A stretch of 64,000 bases of DNA, from the NCBI RefSeq assembly GCF_037327425.1, contig NZ_CP147846.1, forward strand, positions 2,108,001 through 2,172,000, read 5' to 3'. This document shows, piece by piece, positions 51,035 through 61,972 of this stretch. A program made the translations under genes and the position numbers. This stretch comes from Rhodococcus sovatensis. GTDB lineage: Bacteria; Actinomycetota; Actinomycetes; Mycobacteriales; Mycobacteriaceae. How positions within the stretch are numbered: position 1 is the first letter of the stretch; every line of letters starts with the position of its first letter. The notes under the pieces were generated by a model, which was given only the letters and a program-made list of their open reading frames with translations, ran no database searches and was not told the DNA's origin.

Positions 51035-52159
51035 ATGACTCAGAACAAGAACCTCGCAGATCTGTCCGCAGCAGGCGTATCCGTCTGGCTCGACGATCTC
51101 TCTCGCGACCGCATCTCGTCCGGCAACCTGCAGGAACTGATCGACACAAAGAGTGTCGTCGGTGTGACGACGAACCCGTCGATCTTCCAGGCAGCACTCA
51201 GCAAGGGTGATGCCTACAACGCACAGGTCAACGAGTTGGCCGAGCGCGGGGCCGACGTGGATGCCACGATCCGTACCGTCACGACCGACGACGTACGCAA
51301 CGCCTGCGACATCTTCGCTCCGGTCTTCCAGTCGTCGGCGGGAGTCGACGGCCGGGTCTCGATCGAGGTCGACCCACGTTTGGCTCACGACACCGACAAG
51401 ACGATCGCTCAGGCAATCGAGCTGTGGAAGATCGTCGACCGTCCCAACGTGCTGATCAAGATCCCGGCTACCGAGGCGGGCATCCCGGCGATCGCGAAGG
51501 TGATCGGCGAGGGCATCAGCGTCAACGTCACACTGATCTTCTCCGTGGAGCGCTACGAGGCCGTCATCGGCGCGTACCTGGATGGTCTCGAAGCTGCTCG
51601 GGCAGCCGGACACGACCTCGACAAGATCCACTCGGTTGCATCGTTCTTCGTCTCGCGTGTCGATACCGAAATCGACGCACGACTCGACAAGATCGGGACG
51701 CCCGACGCCGAAGCGCTCAAGGGCAAGGCTGCATTGGCCAATGCGCGGCTGGCGTACGTCGCGTACCAGCAGACGTTCGAGGTCGGGCCTCGCTTCCACG
51801 AGCTCGCCGGCTCCGGTGGGCGCCCACAGCGTCCGCTCTGGGCATCGACGGGTGTGAAGAATCCTGCGTACCCGGACACGCTGTATGTCACCGACCTGGT
51901 GTCCCCCAACACTGTCAACACCATGCCGGAAAAGACACTCGACGCCGTCGCCGACCACGGCGAGGTCACGGGCGACACCATCTCGGGCAAGGGCGTCGAG
52001 TCCCAGGAGGTCTTCGACAAGTTGTCGGCGATCGGCATCGACATCACCGACGTCTTCGTCACCCTCGAGAACGAAGGCGTCGAGAAGTTCGAGGCATCGT
52101 GGAACGAACTGCTGGAGGCCACTGGCGAGCAGCTTCGCCAAGCGAGCCAGAAGAGCTGA
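51035..52159 (+). CDS. tal: Transaldolase
   Basis: 374 residues. GVTTNPSIFQAAL (about residues 45-57) and the Schiff-base Lys in NVLIKIPATEAGIPA (about residue 138) are transaldolase motifs. Six bases after tkt. It moves a dihydroxyacetone unit in the pentose phosphate pathway and is the type usual in actinobacteria. Confidence 0.97.
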   Translation: MTQNKNLADLSAAGVSVWLDDLSRDRISSGNLQELIDTKSVVGVTTNPSIFQAALSKGDAYNAQVNELAERGADVDATIRTVTTDDVRNACDIFAPVFQSSAGVDGRVSIEVDPRLAHDTDKTIAQAIELWKIVDRPNVLIKIPATEAGIPAIAKVIGEGISVNVTLIFSVERYEAVIGAYLDGLEAARAAGHDLDKIHSVASFFVSRVDTEIDARLDKIGTPDAEALKGKAALANARLAYVAYQQTFEVGPRFHELAGSGGRPQRPLWASTGVKNPAYPDTLYVTDLVSPNTVNTMPEKTLDAVADHGEVTGDTISGKGVESQEVFDKLSAIGIDITDVFVTLENEGVEKFEASWNELLEATGEQLRQASQKS

Positions 52160-52162
52160 TAC

Positions 52163-53719
52163 GTGAGCGCCGCAGACTCGAACCTCAAGGATCATGCGGA
52201 GTGGCACAACCCGCTCCGTGACCCTCGTGACAAGCGTCTCCCTCGAATTGCCGGACCATGCAGCCTGGTAATTTTCGGTGTCACAGGCGATCTGGCACGA
52301 AAGAAGCTCATGCCTGCGGTGTACGACCTGGCGAACCGGGGGCTTCTGCCCCCCGGTTTCGCCCTGGTCGGTTTTGCCCGCCGGGACTGGGCAGATCAGG
52401 ATTTCGCCAAGATCGTGCACGATTCGGTGCGGGATCACGCGCGCACCCCGTTCAGTGAAGAAGTCTGGGACACCCTCGCCGAGGGATTCCGATTCGTCCA
52501 GGGATCCTTCGACGACGACGCCGCCTTCGACACGCTCGCGTCGACGCTCGCCGAGCTGGACTCCACTCGCGGCACCGGCGGCAATCACGCCTTCTATCTA
52601 TCCATTCCGCCTGGCGCGTTTCCTGTTGTGTTGGAGCAACTTTCGCGTTCCGGTCTAGCTCGGAGTGAAGACGACAAGTGGCGACGCGTGGTGATCGAGA
52701 AGCCGTTCGGCCATGACCTGGCGAGCGCCAAGGAACTCAACGCGGTGGTGAACCGTGTGTTTCCGGAAGACCGGGTGTTCCGCATCGACCACTACCTCGG
52801 CAAAGAGACCGTCCAGAACATTCTGGCGTTGCGGTTCGCCAATCAGCTCTTCGATCCGATCTGGAACGCTCACTACGTCGACCATGTGCAGATCACGATG
52901 GCCGAGGACATCGGATTGGGCGGTCGTGCAGGGTATTACGACGGCATCGGTGCCGCACGCGACGTCATCCAGAACCATCTGCTACAGCTTCTGGCGATCA
53001 CGGCCATGGAAGAACCTGTCAGCTTCAGCCCGTCCGAGCTTCAGTCGGAGAAGATCAAGGTTCTGTCCGCCACCAAACTGGCCGAACCGTTGGATCAGAC
53101 GTCAGCGCGTGGGCAGTACGCAGCGGGATGGCAGGGAAGCCAGAAGGTCAAGGGGCTCAAGGAGGAAGAGGGATTCGACGCCGAATCCAACACCGAGACC
53201 TACGCAGCCATCACACTCGAGGTGGACACTCGCCGCTGGGGCGGGGTGCCGTTCTACCTACGAACCGGCAAAGCCCTTGGGCGTCGTGTCACCGAGATCG
53301 CCATGGTCTTCAAACGCGCACCACACCTGCCGTTCGACGCCACGATGACCGAGGAACTAGGTCAGAACGCTCTCGTCATCCGGGTTCAGCCCGACGAGGG
53401 TGTCACCATGCGGTTCGGTTCCAAGGTGCCCGGCTCGAGCATGCAGGTGCGTGACGTCAGCATGGACTTCAGCTACGGACAAGCGTTCACCGAATCCTCA
53501 CCCGAGGCGTACGAACGCTTGATTCTCGACGTCCTGCTCGGTGAACCATCACTGTTCCCGGTCAACGCCGAGGTCGAGCTGTCGTGGAAGATCCTCGACC
53601 CGATTCTCGAATTCTGGGCTTCGGGCGGTACCGCCGAACCTTATGAGGCCGGAACCTGGGGTCCGTCGTCGGGCGACGAAATGATGGAACGCACCGGACG
53701 AGAATGGAGAAGGCCGTGA
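52163..53719 (+). CDS. zwf: Glucose-6-phosphate 1-dehydrogenase
   Basis: 518 residues. FGVTGDLARKKLMPA (NADP site) near residue 34, and RIDHYLGKE with the active-site Asp/His near residue 205, define G6PDH. First oxidative step of the pathway; main NADPH source. GTG at 52163 is 3 bp after tal. Its stop overlaps the opcA start. The counterpart is zwf2 (Rv1447c). Confidence 0.97.
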   Translation: MSAADSNLKDHAEWHNPLRDPRDKRLPRIAGPCSLVIFGVTGDLARKKLMPAVYDLANRGLLPPGFALVGFARRDWADQDFAKIVHDSVRDHARTPFSEEVWDTLAEGFRFVQGSFDDDAAFDTLASTLAELDSTRGTGGNHAFYLSIPPGAFPVVLEQLSRSGLARSEDDKWRRVVIEKPFGHDLASAKELNAVVNRVFPEDRVFRIDHYLGKETVQNILALRFANQLFDPIWNAHYVDHVQITMAEDIGLGGRAGYYDGIGAARDVIQNHLLQLLAITAMEEPVSFSPSELQSEKIKVLSATKLAEPLDQTSARGQYAAGWQGSQKVKGLKEEEGFDAESNTETYAAITLEVDTRRWGGVPFYLRTGKALGRRVTEIAMVFKRAPHLPFDATMTEELGQNALVIRVQPDEGVTMRFGSKVPGSSMQVRDVSMDFSYGQAFTESSPEAYERLILDVLLGEPSLFPVNAEVELSWKILDPILEFWASGGTAEPYEAGTWGPSSGDEMMERTGREWRRP

Positions 53720-54624
53720 TTGTCGACATTCCCGCCACCACGACGGCCGAGGTCGGCAAACAGTTGGTCGAACTGCGCGAGTCGGGGGGCGCTGTCACCA
53801 TCGGCCGGGTACTCACGCTCATCGTGGCCAGCCGAGACTCGGGCAAGGCTGAACGCGCCATCGCTGCGGCGAACGAGGCAAGTCGCGAACACCCCTGCCG
53901 GGTCATCGTCCTGACGCACGGTGACAGCTCCGCGGAGTCCAGTCTCGATGCGCAGATTCGAGTCGGCGGCGACGCCGGTGCATCCGAGGTTGTGGTGTTG
54001 CGCCTCAACGGCGAGCTGGCCAACCACGAACACAGTGTGGTGATTCCGTTTCTTCTGCCGGATACGCCGATCGTTGCGTGGTGGCCGGACGAGGCGCCCG
54101 AAATTCCAGCCAAGGATCCGTTGGGACGCCTGGCCATTCGTCGAATCACTGATGCGACGAACGCGCCCGACACCACTGCGGCGATCAAGAGTCGCCTGTC
54201 CAGCTACAACCACGGTGACACCGACCTCTCGTGGAGCCGAATCACTTATTGGCGTGGTCTTCTCGCGACTGCGCTCGATCAGGCTCCGCACGAGAAGGTG
54301 TTGTCCGCAACGGTATCCGGCCTCAGTGAGGAGCCAGCTCTCGACATCCTCGCCGGTTGGCTTGCAGCGAAGCTCGGAATCGAAGTCCATCGTCGAACCG
54401 GGGAGCTTCGGGTCGAGCTGCAGCGCGAAACCACGAGTATCTCGATCACTCGTCCGCAGACCGGCAAGACCGCGACGCTGCGTCGTACCGGTCAACCGGA
54501 CGCGGAAGTAGCTCTGGCGCGGCGAGGGACGCGTGAATGCCTCGCCGAGGAGTTGCGTCGTCTCGACACCGACGAGATCTACGAGCTGGCTTTGAACGGA
54601 CTGTCGAAAGTGAGTTATGAGTAA
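53716..54624 (+). CDS. opcA: OpcA, glucose-6-phosphate dehydrogenase assembly protein
   Basis: 302 residues from GTG 53716, which has GGAGAAGG upstream and overlaps the zwf stop (GTGA); an ATG at 53704 would add four residues. N-terminus VIVDIPATTTAEVGKQL fits the family. IVAWWPDEAPEIPAKDPLG is the central block. OpcA allosterically activates G6PDH in cyanobacteria and actinobacteria. Its 3' end overlaps pgl by 8 bp. Confidence 0.93.
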   Translation: MIVDIPATTTAEVGKQLVELRESGGAVTIGRVLTLIVASRDSGKAERAIAAANEASREHPCRVIVLTHGDSSAESSLDAQIRVGGDAGASEVVVLRLNGELANHEHSVVIPFLLPDTPIVAWWPDEAPEIPAKDPLGRLAIRRITDATNAPDTTAAIKSRLSSYNHGDTDLSWSRITYWRGLLATALDQAPHEKVLSATVSGLSEEPALDILAGWLAAKLGIEVHRRTGELRVELQRETTSISITRPQTGKTATLRRTGQPDAEVALARRGTRECLAEELRRLDTDEIYELALNGLSKVSYE

Positions 54625-55363
54625 GACATCGGTTCTTCAGTTTCTGGACGCGCAGGCGTTGGTCGACGCCGCTCGATCTCGATTCGTAGAGGTTGTGACG
54701 TCGGCCCAGGCCGAGCGTGGTTCGGCGTCCGTCGTGCTCACGGGTGGTGGAACCGGGATCGCGCTGTTGGAAGCTCTTCGCGCGGACTCGGGAGCCATCG
54801 ACTGGGGCAACGTCGACATCTTTTTCGGCGACGAACGCTTCCTGCCCTCGGGTGATCCCGAGCGCAACGAGGTTCAGGCGTCGGAGGCGTTGCTCGATCA
54901 CGTCGGCGTGCACCCGGATCGTGTCTTTCGGATGGCCGCGTCCGACGGCCCGCACGGGAGTGATCCTGAGGTGGCCGCGGCGGCGTACGCACAGGTTCTC
55001 GGGTCACGTTCGAGCGGCGAGCACACTCCAGCGTTCGACATTCACCTCCTCGGAATGGGAGGCGAAGGCCACATCAATTCGCTGTTCCCACATACTGATG
55101 CAGTGCGTGAGCAGCACCGATATGTAGTCGCGGTCGAGGACTCCCCCAAGCCTCCTCCGGTTCGAATCACGTTGACGCTCCCTGCTGTCCGCCGGGCCCA
55201 ACACGTGTGGTTGCTCGTGTCGGGGGCGAACAAGGCCGACGCCGTTGCATCAGCAGTGGGCGGAGCCGATTCGGACGACGTTCCGTCGGCCGGCGCGGTC
55301 GGGTCCGAATCGACTGTGTGGTTCCTGGACACCGCCGCTGCATCGAAGCTCGACAAGAAATAG
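54617..55363 (+). CDS. pgl: 6-phosphogluconolactonase
   Basis: 248 residues. VVLTGGGTGIALLEAL (about residues 35-50), DIFFGDERFLP and LLGMGGEGHINSLFPHT are the DevB/Pgl signatures. Hydrolyses 6-phosphogluconolactone. ATG 54617 overlaps opcA by 8 bp. Last gene of the operon, ended by the bidirectional hairpin at 55461. Confidence 0.95.
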   Translation: MSKTSVLQFLDAQALVDAARSRFVEVVTSAQAERGSASVVLTGGGTGIALLEALRADSGAIDWGNVDIFFGDERFLPSGDPERNEVQASEALLDHVGVHPDRVFRMAASDGPHGSDPEVAAAAYAQVLGSRSSGEHTPAFDIHLLGMGGEGHINSLFPHTDAVREQHRYVVAVEDSPKPPPVRITLTLPAVRRAQHVWLLVSGANKADAVASAVGGADSDDVPSAGAVGSESTVWFLDTAAASKLDKK

Positions 55364-55460
55364 CACGCCGCTAATTCGGTTCCGCTCCGTCGATATCTCT
55401 TCGCTGCTGTTCTGCGTCGTCACCCTCGCAGCGTTCTTCGTGCGCGGTGTTGGACCTGAC

Positions 55461-55492
55461 GAACCGCCTACCCTGCCCGCGGTAGGCGGTTC
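55461..55492. terminator. Bidirectional hairpin between pgl and ppc
   Basis: GAACCGCCTACC (55461-55472) pairs with GGTAGGCGGTTC (55481-55492), 12 bp without mismatch, 8-nt loop. It lies in the 224-bp gap between convergent genes; nothing else was seen in this gap. Confidence 0.8.
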
Positions 55493-55587
55493 CGTCGCGC
55501 CATCCCCCTGCGCTGTCGGTGCATTGCCTCATACTTCTTTGGACGCGGCCGGCAACCGTCCGGTTCCATTCAACGCAGAGGATCGGA

Positions 55588-58419
55588 CTAACCGCTGTTC
55601 CTCAGCGCCGTCGCGAGGCCGTTCATCGTGAGCAGAATTCCACGCTTGACGCGCTCGTCGTCGTCGCCAGCTCGGTAGCGCCGCAGCATCTCGACCTGCA
55701 TCTGATTGAGCGGTTCGAGGTACGGGAACCGGTTGTGGACCGATCGTTCGAGCGAGGAATTGTCCTCGAGCAACCGGGAGTACCCGGTAATCTTCAGGTA
55801 CATGTCGATGGTCTTGGCGTGTTCGGCTTCGATCATTCCGAAGATTCGCCGGCGCAACTCCTCGTCCGGAACGAGCTCGGCGTACCGAGCAGCGATCCCG
55901 AGATCCGACTTCGCCATCACCTGCGCAAGATTGGACAGCACAGTCTGGAAGAACGGCCACTTCCGGTACAGGTCGGTCAACACGGCAAGCTTGGCGTCGT
56001 CGCCGTCGACCCACTCCGCGAACGCCGATCCGGTGCCGTACCAGCCCGGCAGCATCACGCGGCACTGACTCCACGACATCACCCACGGAATTGCGCGGAG
56101 GTCGTACACCGAATTCGTCGGCTTACGCGAGGCGGGCCTGCTTCCGATATTCAACTCCCCCACCTCGGCGACGGGGGTGGACGTGCGGAAATACTCGACG
56201 AAACCAGGCTCCTCGTGAACCAGACGGCCGTATGCCGCACGTGCTTTGGCCGCCAGGTCGTCGAGGACCTCGTAGGCGGGTTCGGCTCCGTCGCCGAGAC
56301 CTTCGACGTCCAGCAGTGTCGACTCCAGCGTGCCCGCGACGAGCGATTCCAGGTTTCGACGAGCCATGGACGGCTCGGCGTACTTGGCGGCAATGATCTC
56401 GCCCTGCTCGGTGAGCCGAAGCGAACCCTGCACGACGCCAGGAGGCTGCGCAAGGATGGCGTCGTAACTCGGTCCACCGCCGCGACCGACCGTACCGCCG
56501 CGACCATGGAAGAGCCGCAACCTGATTCCGGTCTTGCGAGAAGCCTCCAGCAAGTCGAGCTCGGCACGATAGAGCGCCCAGTTCGCCGCGAGGTAGCCAC
56601 CGTCCTTGTTGGAGTCGGAGTATCCGAGCATGACTTCCTGGTTCATGCCGCGGCCTGCAACCAAGGCACGGTAGACGGGAACATCGAGCGTAGCTACGAG
56701 AGTGGCAGCACCTTGCTGTAGATCTTCGATGGTTTCGAACAGCGGGACGACACCGACCGTCGACGTGGGTGCCGTGCCATCGACGCCGGGATCGAAAATT
56801 CCCGCTTCTTTGAGAAGCAGCGCGGCCTCGAGCATGTCGCTGACCGACTGGCACATGCTGATGATGTAGTTCTGAATCGTGTCGGGACCCAGGTGGTCGA
56901 TCGCTTCCTTCGCCGCGCGCACGATGCCCAGTTCCTTGGCAGCGAGTTCGCTCAGCTCTGCGGTCGGGCCGACGAGCGGTCGACGCGTCGTGAGTTCACG
57001 CGAGAGGACAGCGACACGCTCGTCTTCGGCCAACGACACATAATCTGGATGCACGCCCGCCCACGCCAACAGCTCGGCGACCACTTCCTCGTGGGTTTCC
57101 GAGTTCTGTCGCATGTCCAAGGCCTGCAGGTGAAATCCGAACGTCTCCACCGATTGGCGAAGCGACAGCAGCCTGTCGTCTGCGATCAGAGCATCACCGT
57201 CGGCACGCAAGGCCCGGTCGATCGTGTCGAGATCATCGAGTACGTCCTGGGGCGCGGTGTAGGGAGTCGAGCCCAGATCGAGTCCTGCGACGGGCACCGA
57301 ATCGAGGACCTTCAGGGCCGTCGCGGTGAGCCTGGCACGGATACCACGCACGGCCACTCGATACGGCTCATCGTTGCGCCGATCGTCTGGATCTCCGGAT
57401 TCTGCTGCGAGAGTGGCCAATTCGTCAGTGACCGATACCAGACGAACAGACATCGACAGTTCCTTCTCCAGCGCTACCAATTCATCGAGATAGCGCGAGA
57501 AGGCGGCGAAGCCTGCTTGATGGGTTGCAGTGTGTACAACGTCAGCGGTGACGTTGGGGTTTCCGTCGCGGTCACCACCGATCCACGAACCGGGCCGCAG
57601 GATCGGCCGCGGAAGGAGATCGTCCTCCGGCCATCGCTGCCTCAGCGCCTCCCTGACGTCGGCGTTGAGTGCAGGAATGACATCGAACAGCGAGGTCTCG
57701 AAATAGCGGAGGCCGACCTCGATCTCGTCCTGAATACGGAGGCGCGAGAGCCTGATCAACGCGGTCTCCCACAACGTCAACACTTGACGGCGAATCGACG
57801 CATCGATGACGGCAAGCTCTTTCGCGGCCCGAGGACCACCCGCCGAGTGCGCTGAGGTCGCAACCTCGCGCCTGCGCATGAGTTCGGTGATCTTGGACTG
57901 CACATCGAACACCGTGCGACGGCGAGTTTCGGTCGGGTGTGCTGTGATCACCGGCGCGACAAGCGAATCGGTCAGCGCTTCGGCGACCTGCGTCCTGGTC
58001 AGATTCGCGGCATCGAGCTTGTTCCACGTGGCGTCGAGACTGCTGTCCTGCGGCGGATCCCCGCGGTCGAGGTGGATGGCGCGTCGACGCTCACGGTGCA
58101 GATCCTCGGCAAGATTTGCGAGGAGGGAAAAATGGCTGAAGGCCCGAATCAGCGGGATTGCCCGGGCTACTTCGACATCGGAGTAGATGCCGAGGGAATC
58201 GTCACGTCCGACTTCGGAACGACGAACCGCGAACGATTCGACACGAGCACGCTCGACCAGTTCGAAGACTTCGTCGCCCTCGTGTTCGCGAATGATCTCG
58301 CCGAGAATTCCGCCGAGATAGCGGATGTCTTCCCGGAGCGGTTCGGTCAACTCGCGGCCGTGTGCCGTTGGGGTGACGAACGCCGGAGATCCGGCCGACT
58401 CGAAAGGGGTTTCGCTCAT
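55588..58419 (-). CDS. ppc: Phosphoenolpyruvate carboxylase
   Basis: 943 residues from ATG 58419. VITAHPTETRRRT (catalytic His, about residue 149), GYSDSNKDGGY and FHGRGGTVGRGGGP are PEPC signatures; the C-terminus ends MNGLATALRNSG (usual ...NTG-like). Makes oxaloacetate from PEP, an anaplerotic step. M. tuberculosis lacks it; corynebacteria and rhodococci keep it here between tpiA/secG and the pentose phosphate genes. GATAAT 6 nt before the ATG suggests a leaderless mRNA. Confidence 0.97.
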   Translation of the reverse strand: MSETPFESAGSPAFVTPTAHGRELTEPLREDIRYLGGILGEIIREHEGDEVFELVERARVESFAVRRSEVGRDDSLGIYSDVEVARAIPLIRAFSHFSLLANLAEDLHRERRRAIHLDRGDPPQDSSLDATWNKLDAANLTRTQVAEALTDSLVAPVITAHPTETRRRTVFDVQSKITELMRRREVATSAHSAGGPRAAKELAVIDASIRRQVLTLWETALIRLSRLRIQDEIEVGLRYFETSLFDVIPALNADVREALRQRWPEDDLLPRPILRPGSWIGGDRDGNPNVTADVVHTATHQAGFAAFSRYLDELVALEKELSMSVRLVSVTDELATLAAESGDPDDRRNDEPYRVAVRGIRARLTATALKVLDSVPVAGLDLGSTPYTAPQDVLDDLDTIDRALRADGDALIADDRLLSLRQSVETFGFHLQALDMRQNSETHEEVVAELLAWAGVHPDYVSLAEDERVAVLSRELTTRRPLVGPTAELSELAAKELGIVRAAKEAIDHLGPDTIQNYIISMCQSVSDMLEAALLLKEAGIFDPGVDGTAPTSTVGVVPLFETIEDLQQGAATLVATLDVPVYRALVAGRGMNQEVMLGYSDSNKDGGYLAANWALYRAELDLLEASRKTGIRLRLFHGRGGTVGRGGGPSYDAILAQPPGVVQGSLRLTEQGEIIAAKYAEPSMARRNLESLVAGTLESTLLDVEGLGDGAEPAYEVLDDLAAKARAAYGRLVHEEPGFVEYFRTSTPVAEVGELNIGSRPASRKPTNSVYDLRAIPWVMSWSQCRVMLPGWYGTGSAFAEWVDGDDAKLAVLTDLYRKWPFFQTVLSNLAQVMAKSDLGIAARYAELVPDEELRRRIFGMIEAEHAKTIDMYLKITGYSRLLEDNSSLERSVHNRFPYLEPLNQMQVEMLRRYRAGDDDERVKRGILLTMNGLATALRNSG

Positions 58420-58425
58420 GAATCG

Positions 58426-58431
58426 ATTATC
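58426..58431 (-). promoter_or_regulatory. -10 element of ppc (leaderless)
   Basis: GATAAT on the minus strand ends 6 nt before the ppc ATG (58419). The -35 region (CTGCGT at 58454-58449) is weak. Confidence 0.45.
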
Positions 58432-58465
58432 GTGCACGTGAACCCCGGACGCAGTCCGAGGGAGG

Positions 58466-58699
58466 TCAGGAGAACTTGATCTCGAGACCGATTCCGAGAA
58501 TCGCAATGAGCCAGACGATGCCTGTGAAGATGGTCAACCGATCGAGGTTCTTCTCGACGACGGTAGAACTCGACAGCGACGACTGAACACCACCACCGAA
58601 CAGACTGGACAGGCCGCCGCCCTTACCCCGGTGCAGCAGCACCAGCAGGATGAGCGCCAGGCTGGTGACTACCAGCAAAATATCCAGGAACAGATCCAT
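58466..58699 (-). CDS. secG: Preprotein translocase subunit SecG
   Basis: 77 residues. Two hydrophobic helices (DLFLDILLVVTSLALILLVLL and LTIFTGIVWLIAILGIGLE) joined by the conserved loop GKGGGLSSLFGGG. ATG 58699 has GAGGCGG just upstream and fits the family start. It assists the SecYEG channel. Rv1440 counterpart, downstream of tpiA as in relatives. Confidence 0.95.
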   Translation of the reverse strand: MDLFLDILLVVTSLALILLVLLHRGKGGGLSSLFGGGVQSSLSSSTVVEKNLDRLTIFTGIVWLIAILGIGLEIKFS

Positions 58700-58753
58700 A
58701 TCCGCCTCACATCGATTCAGCTCACAACCCATGACAGCCTACCTGCCGCGCGC

Positions 58754-58798
58754 ACGCTGCTGTGCCACGCCCCTCACGGGCACGTGACACGGCAGCGT
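58754..58798 (-). terminator. Imperfect hairpin between tpiA and secG
   Basis: ACGCTGC (58754-58760) pairs with GCAGCGT (58792-58798), extended with mismatches to CACG (58766-58769) and CGTG (58783-58786). It could end gap-pgk-tpiA or attenuate secG. Confidence 0.55.
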
Positions 58799-58825
58799 CG
58801 AGCTACTTCCGGCCTATATTGCTGA

Positions 58826-59611
58826 TCAGGGCAGAGGCCCACCGGCGGCGATAGCCGACAGCGTCGAGAACTCGTCCGCCTTGAGCGAGGCGCCACCGAC
58901 AAGTGCGCCGTCTACGTCCGGCTGGCCGACGATCTCGCCGACGTTCTTGGCGTTGACCGAGCCGCCGTAGAGAATACGAACACCCGCAGCGACATCAGCG
59001 GAGGCAAGGGTCTTCAATTCTTCACGAATCGCCGAGCACACTTCCTGTGCGTCCGACGCGCTGGCAACCCGCCCAGTGCCGATAGCCCAGACGGGTTCGT
59101 ACGCGATGACGACCTTCGAGATGTCGTCGGCGGACAACCCTGCCAGCGACCCGCGGAGCTGCGCCACGTTGTAGGACACATGCTCACCGGCCTCGCGGAT
59201 GTTGAGGCCCTCACCGATGCACACGATGGGGGTCAAGCCGTGCTTGAGCGCGGCCTTCGTCTTGGCCAGTACTGCAGCGTCGTCCTCGCTGTGCAATGTA
59301 CGACGCTCGGAATGTCCGACCACGGCGAAGGTGCAGCCGAGCTTGGCCAGCATCGCGCCGCTGATCTCGCCGGTGTACGCGCCCGAATCGTGGGCCGACA
59401 CGTCCTGCGCACCGAAGGTGAGCAGAAGCTTGTCGCCCTCGATCAGCGTCTGCACGCTACGGATATCGGTGAACGGCGGGATGACCGTCACGTCAACCTT
59501 GTCGAAGTACTTCGCCGGCAGCGAGAAAGCGATCTTCTGCACCAGCGAGATTGCCTCGAGGTGATTCAGATTCATCTTCCAGTTGCCTGCGATGAGCGGC
59601 TTACGTGCCAT
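58826..59611 (-). CDS. tpiA: Triosephosphate isomerase
   Basis: 261 residues. AGNWKMN (Lys), VVGHSERR (His) and AYEPVWAIGTG (catalytic Glu) are the active-site blocks, in the usual order. Six bases after pgk. Glycolysis and gluconeogenesis. Confidence 0.97.
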   Translation of the reverse strand: MARKPLIAGNWKMNLNHLEAISLVQKIAFSLPAKYFDKVDVTVIPPFTDIRSVQTLIEGDKLLLTFGAQDVSAHDSGAYTGEISGAMLAKLGCTFAVVGHSERRTLHSEDDAAVLAKTKAALKHGLTPIVCIGEGLNIREAGEHVSYNVAQLRGSLAGLSADDISKVVIAYEPVWAIGTGRVASASDAQEVCSAIREELKTLASADVAAGVRILYGGSVNAKNVGEIVGQPDVDGALVGGASLKADEFSTLSAIAAGGPLP

Positions 59612-59617
59612 GGTCGA

Positions 59618-60829
59618 TCAGCCTTCCAATGCAGCGAGACCGGGAAGCTGCTTGCCCTCGAGGTACTCGAGCGACGCGCCTCCCCCGGTCGAGATGTGCG
59701 AGAAACCGTCGTCCGGCAGTCCGAGCGCCCGAACGGCTGCGGCTGAATCGCCACCACCGACGACACTGAATGCGCCCTTCGCCGTTGCACCGACGATCGA
59801 CTCTGCGATGCCTTTGGTTCCAGCTGCGAACTTCTCGAACTCGAACACGCCCGCAGGGCCATTCCAGAAGATCGTCTTGGCGTTGGACAACACAACACTG
59901 AATCGGCGGACCGATTCGGGTCCGATGTCCAGACCCATCCAACCGTCTTCGATCGCCGACGCTTCGACCGTCTTCGCTTCTGCGTCCGCGGCGAACTTGT
60001 CACCGACGACGATGTCCACCGGCAGGTGGATGACGTCGCCGAAGCGCTCCAGCAAGTCTTTGCAGACGTCGATCTGATCCTCCTGCAGCAGCGAGGAACC
60101 CACCGAATAGCCCTGCGCTGCAAGGAATGTGAAGGCCATGCCCCCGCCGATGACGAGGGTGTCGACCTTCGGAGCCAGCGCCTCGATGACACCGAGCTTG
60201 TCCGACACCTTCGAACCGCCGAGAACCACCGCATACGGGCGGGCCGGATCCTCGGTGAGCTTGGCGAGCACGTCGACCTCGGTGGCCACCAGGCCACCCG
60301 CGTACGACGGCAGCAACTGCGCTACGTCGTACACCGACGCCTGCTTGCGATGCACGACGCCGAAGCCGTCGGACACGAATGCGCCCTCACCGTCGGTCAG
60401 TGCGACCAACTCGGCTGCCAGCTTCGCTCGTTCAGTTTCGTCCTTGCTGGTTTCGCGAGGATCGAATCGAATGTTCTCGAGCAGCAACACGTCGCCGTCG
60501 GTGAGACCTTCGGCGCGAGCCTGGGCATCCTGACCGACGACGTCGCCCGCCAACTGGACATGGCGTCCGAGTAGCTCGGCAAGCTTCGATGCCACCGGAG
60601 CCAACGAGTACTTCGCATCCGGCTTGCCGTCCGGCCGGCCGAGGTGCGCGGTGACGATCAGCTTGGCGCCGGCGTCGAGCAACGCGTTCAACGTGGGGAG
60701 CGACGCGACGATCCGACCGGGATCGGTGATGACACCGTTCTCGATCGGGACGTTGAAGTCCGAGCGCACGAGCACCGCGCGACCGGACACGCCCGCGTCG
60801 ATCAAGTCCTGCAAAGTCTTGACTGCCAT
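59618..60829 (-). CDS. pgk: Phosphoglycerate kinase
   Basis: 403 residues. RSDFNVPIENG at the N-terminus (substrate domain), HLGRPDG, LGGSKVSDKLGVI and the C-terminal GGGDSAAAVRALG with GGASLEYLEGK. Transfers phosphate from 1,3-bisphosphoglycerate to ADP. Starts 5 bp after gap. Confidence 0.97.
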   Translation of the reverse strand: MAVKTLQDLIDAGVSGRAVLVRSDFNVPIENGVITDPGRIVASLPTLNALLDAGAKLIVTAHLGRPDGKPDAKYSLAPVASKLAELLGRHVQLAGDVVGQDAQARAEGLTDGDVLLLENIRFDPRETSKDETERAKLAAELVALTDGEGAFVSDGFGVVHRKQASVYDVAQLLPSYAGGLVATEVDVLAKLTEDPARPYAVVLGGSKVSDKLGVIEALAPKVDTLVIGGGMAFTFLAAQGYSVGSSLLQEDQIDVCKDLLERFGDVIHLPVDIVVGDKFAADAEAKTVEASAIEDGWMGLDIGPESVRRFSVVLSNAKTIFWNGPAGVFEFEKFAAGTKGIAESIVGATAKGAFSVVGGGDSAAAVRALGLPDDGFSHISTGGGASLEYLEGKQLPGLAALEG

Positions 60830-60833
60830 GTGA

Positions 60834-61853
<1,020 letters not shown>

Positions 61854-61941
61854 TGTTCGCTCCTAAGTTGTTGAACCAATTTTCGTGTTCTGCACGTAGG
61901 TACATCCCCACATGCGGTTTCCACCCTAGTGGTCGAGCTGC

Positions 61942-61966
61942 GGTTGCGCGCGCATCACCCGCAACC
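61942..61966 (-). terminator. Small hairpin between whiA and gap
   Basis: GGTTGCG (61942-61948) pairs with CGCAACC (61960-61966), 7 bp. It lies 7 bp past the whiA stop on the minus strand and could be a weak terminator. Confidence 0.5.
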
Positions 61967-61972
61967 TGTGGT

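Noticed and set aside
50102..52588. Very long open frame on the minus strand opposite tkt, tal and zwf
   Set aside because: It mirrors highly conserved + strand genes in the codon-phase expected of GC-rich third positions. Its residues are Arg/Asp/Val-rich without motifs and it has no separate start signal.
55373..55587. Small hydrophobic open frame after pgl
   Set aside because: No start codon with a ribosome site, and it runs through the bidirectional hairpin.
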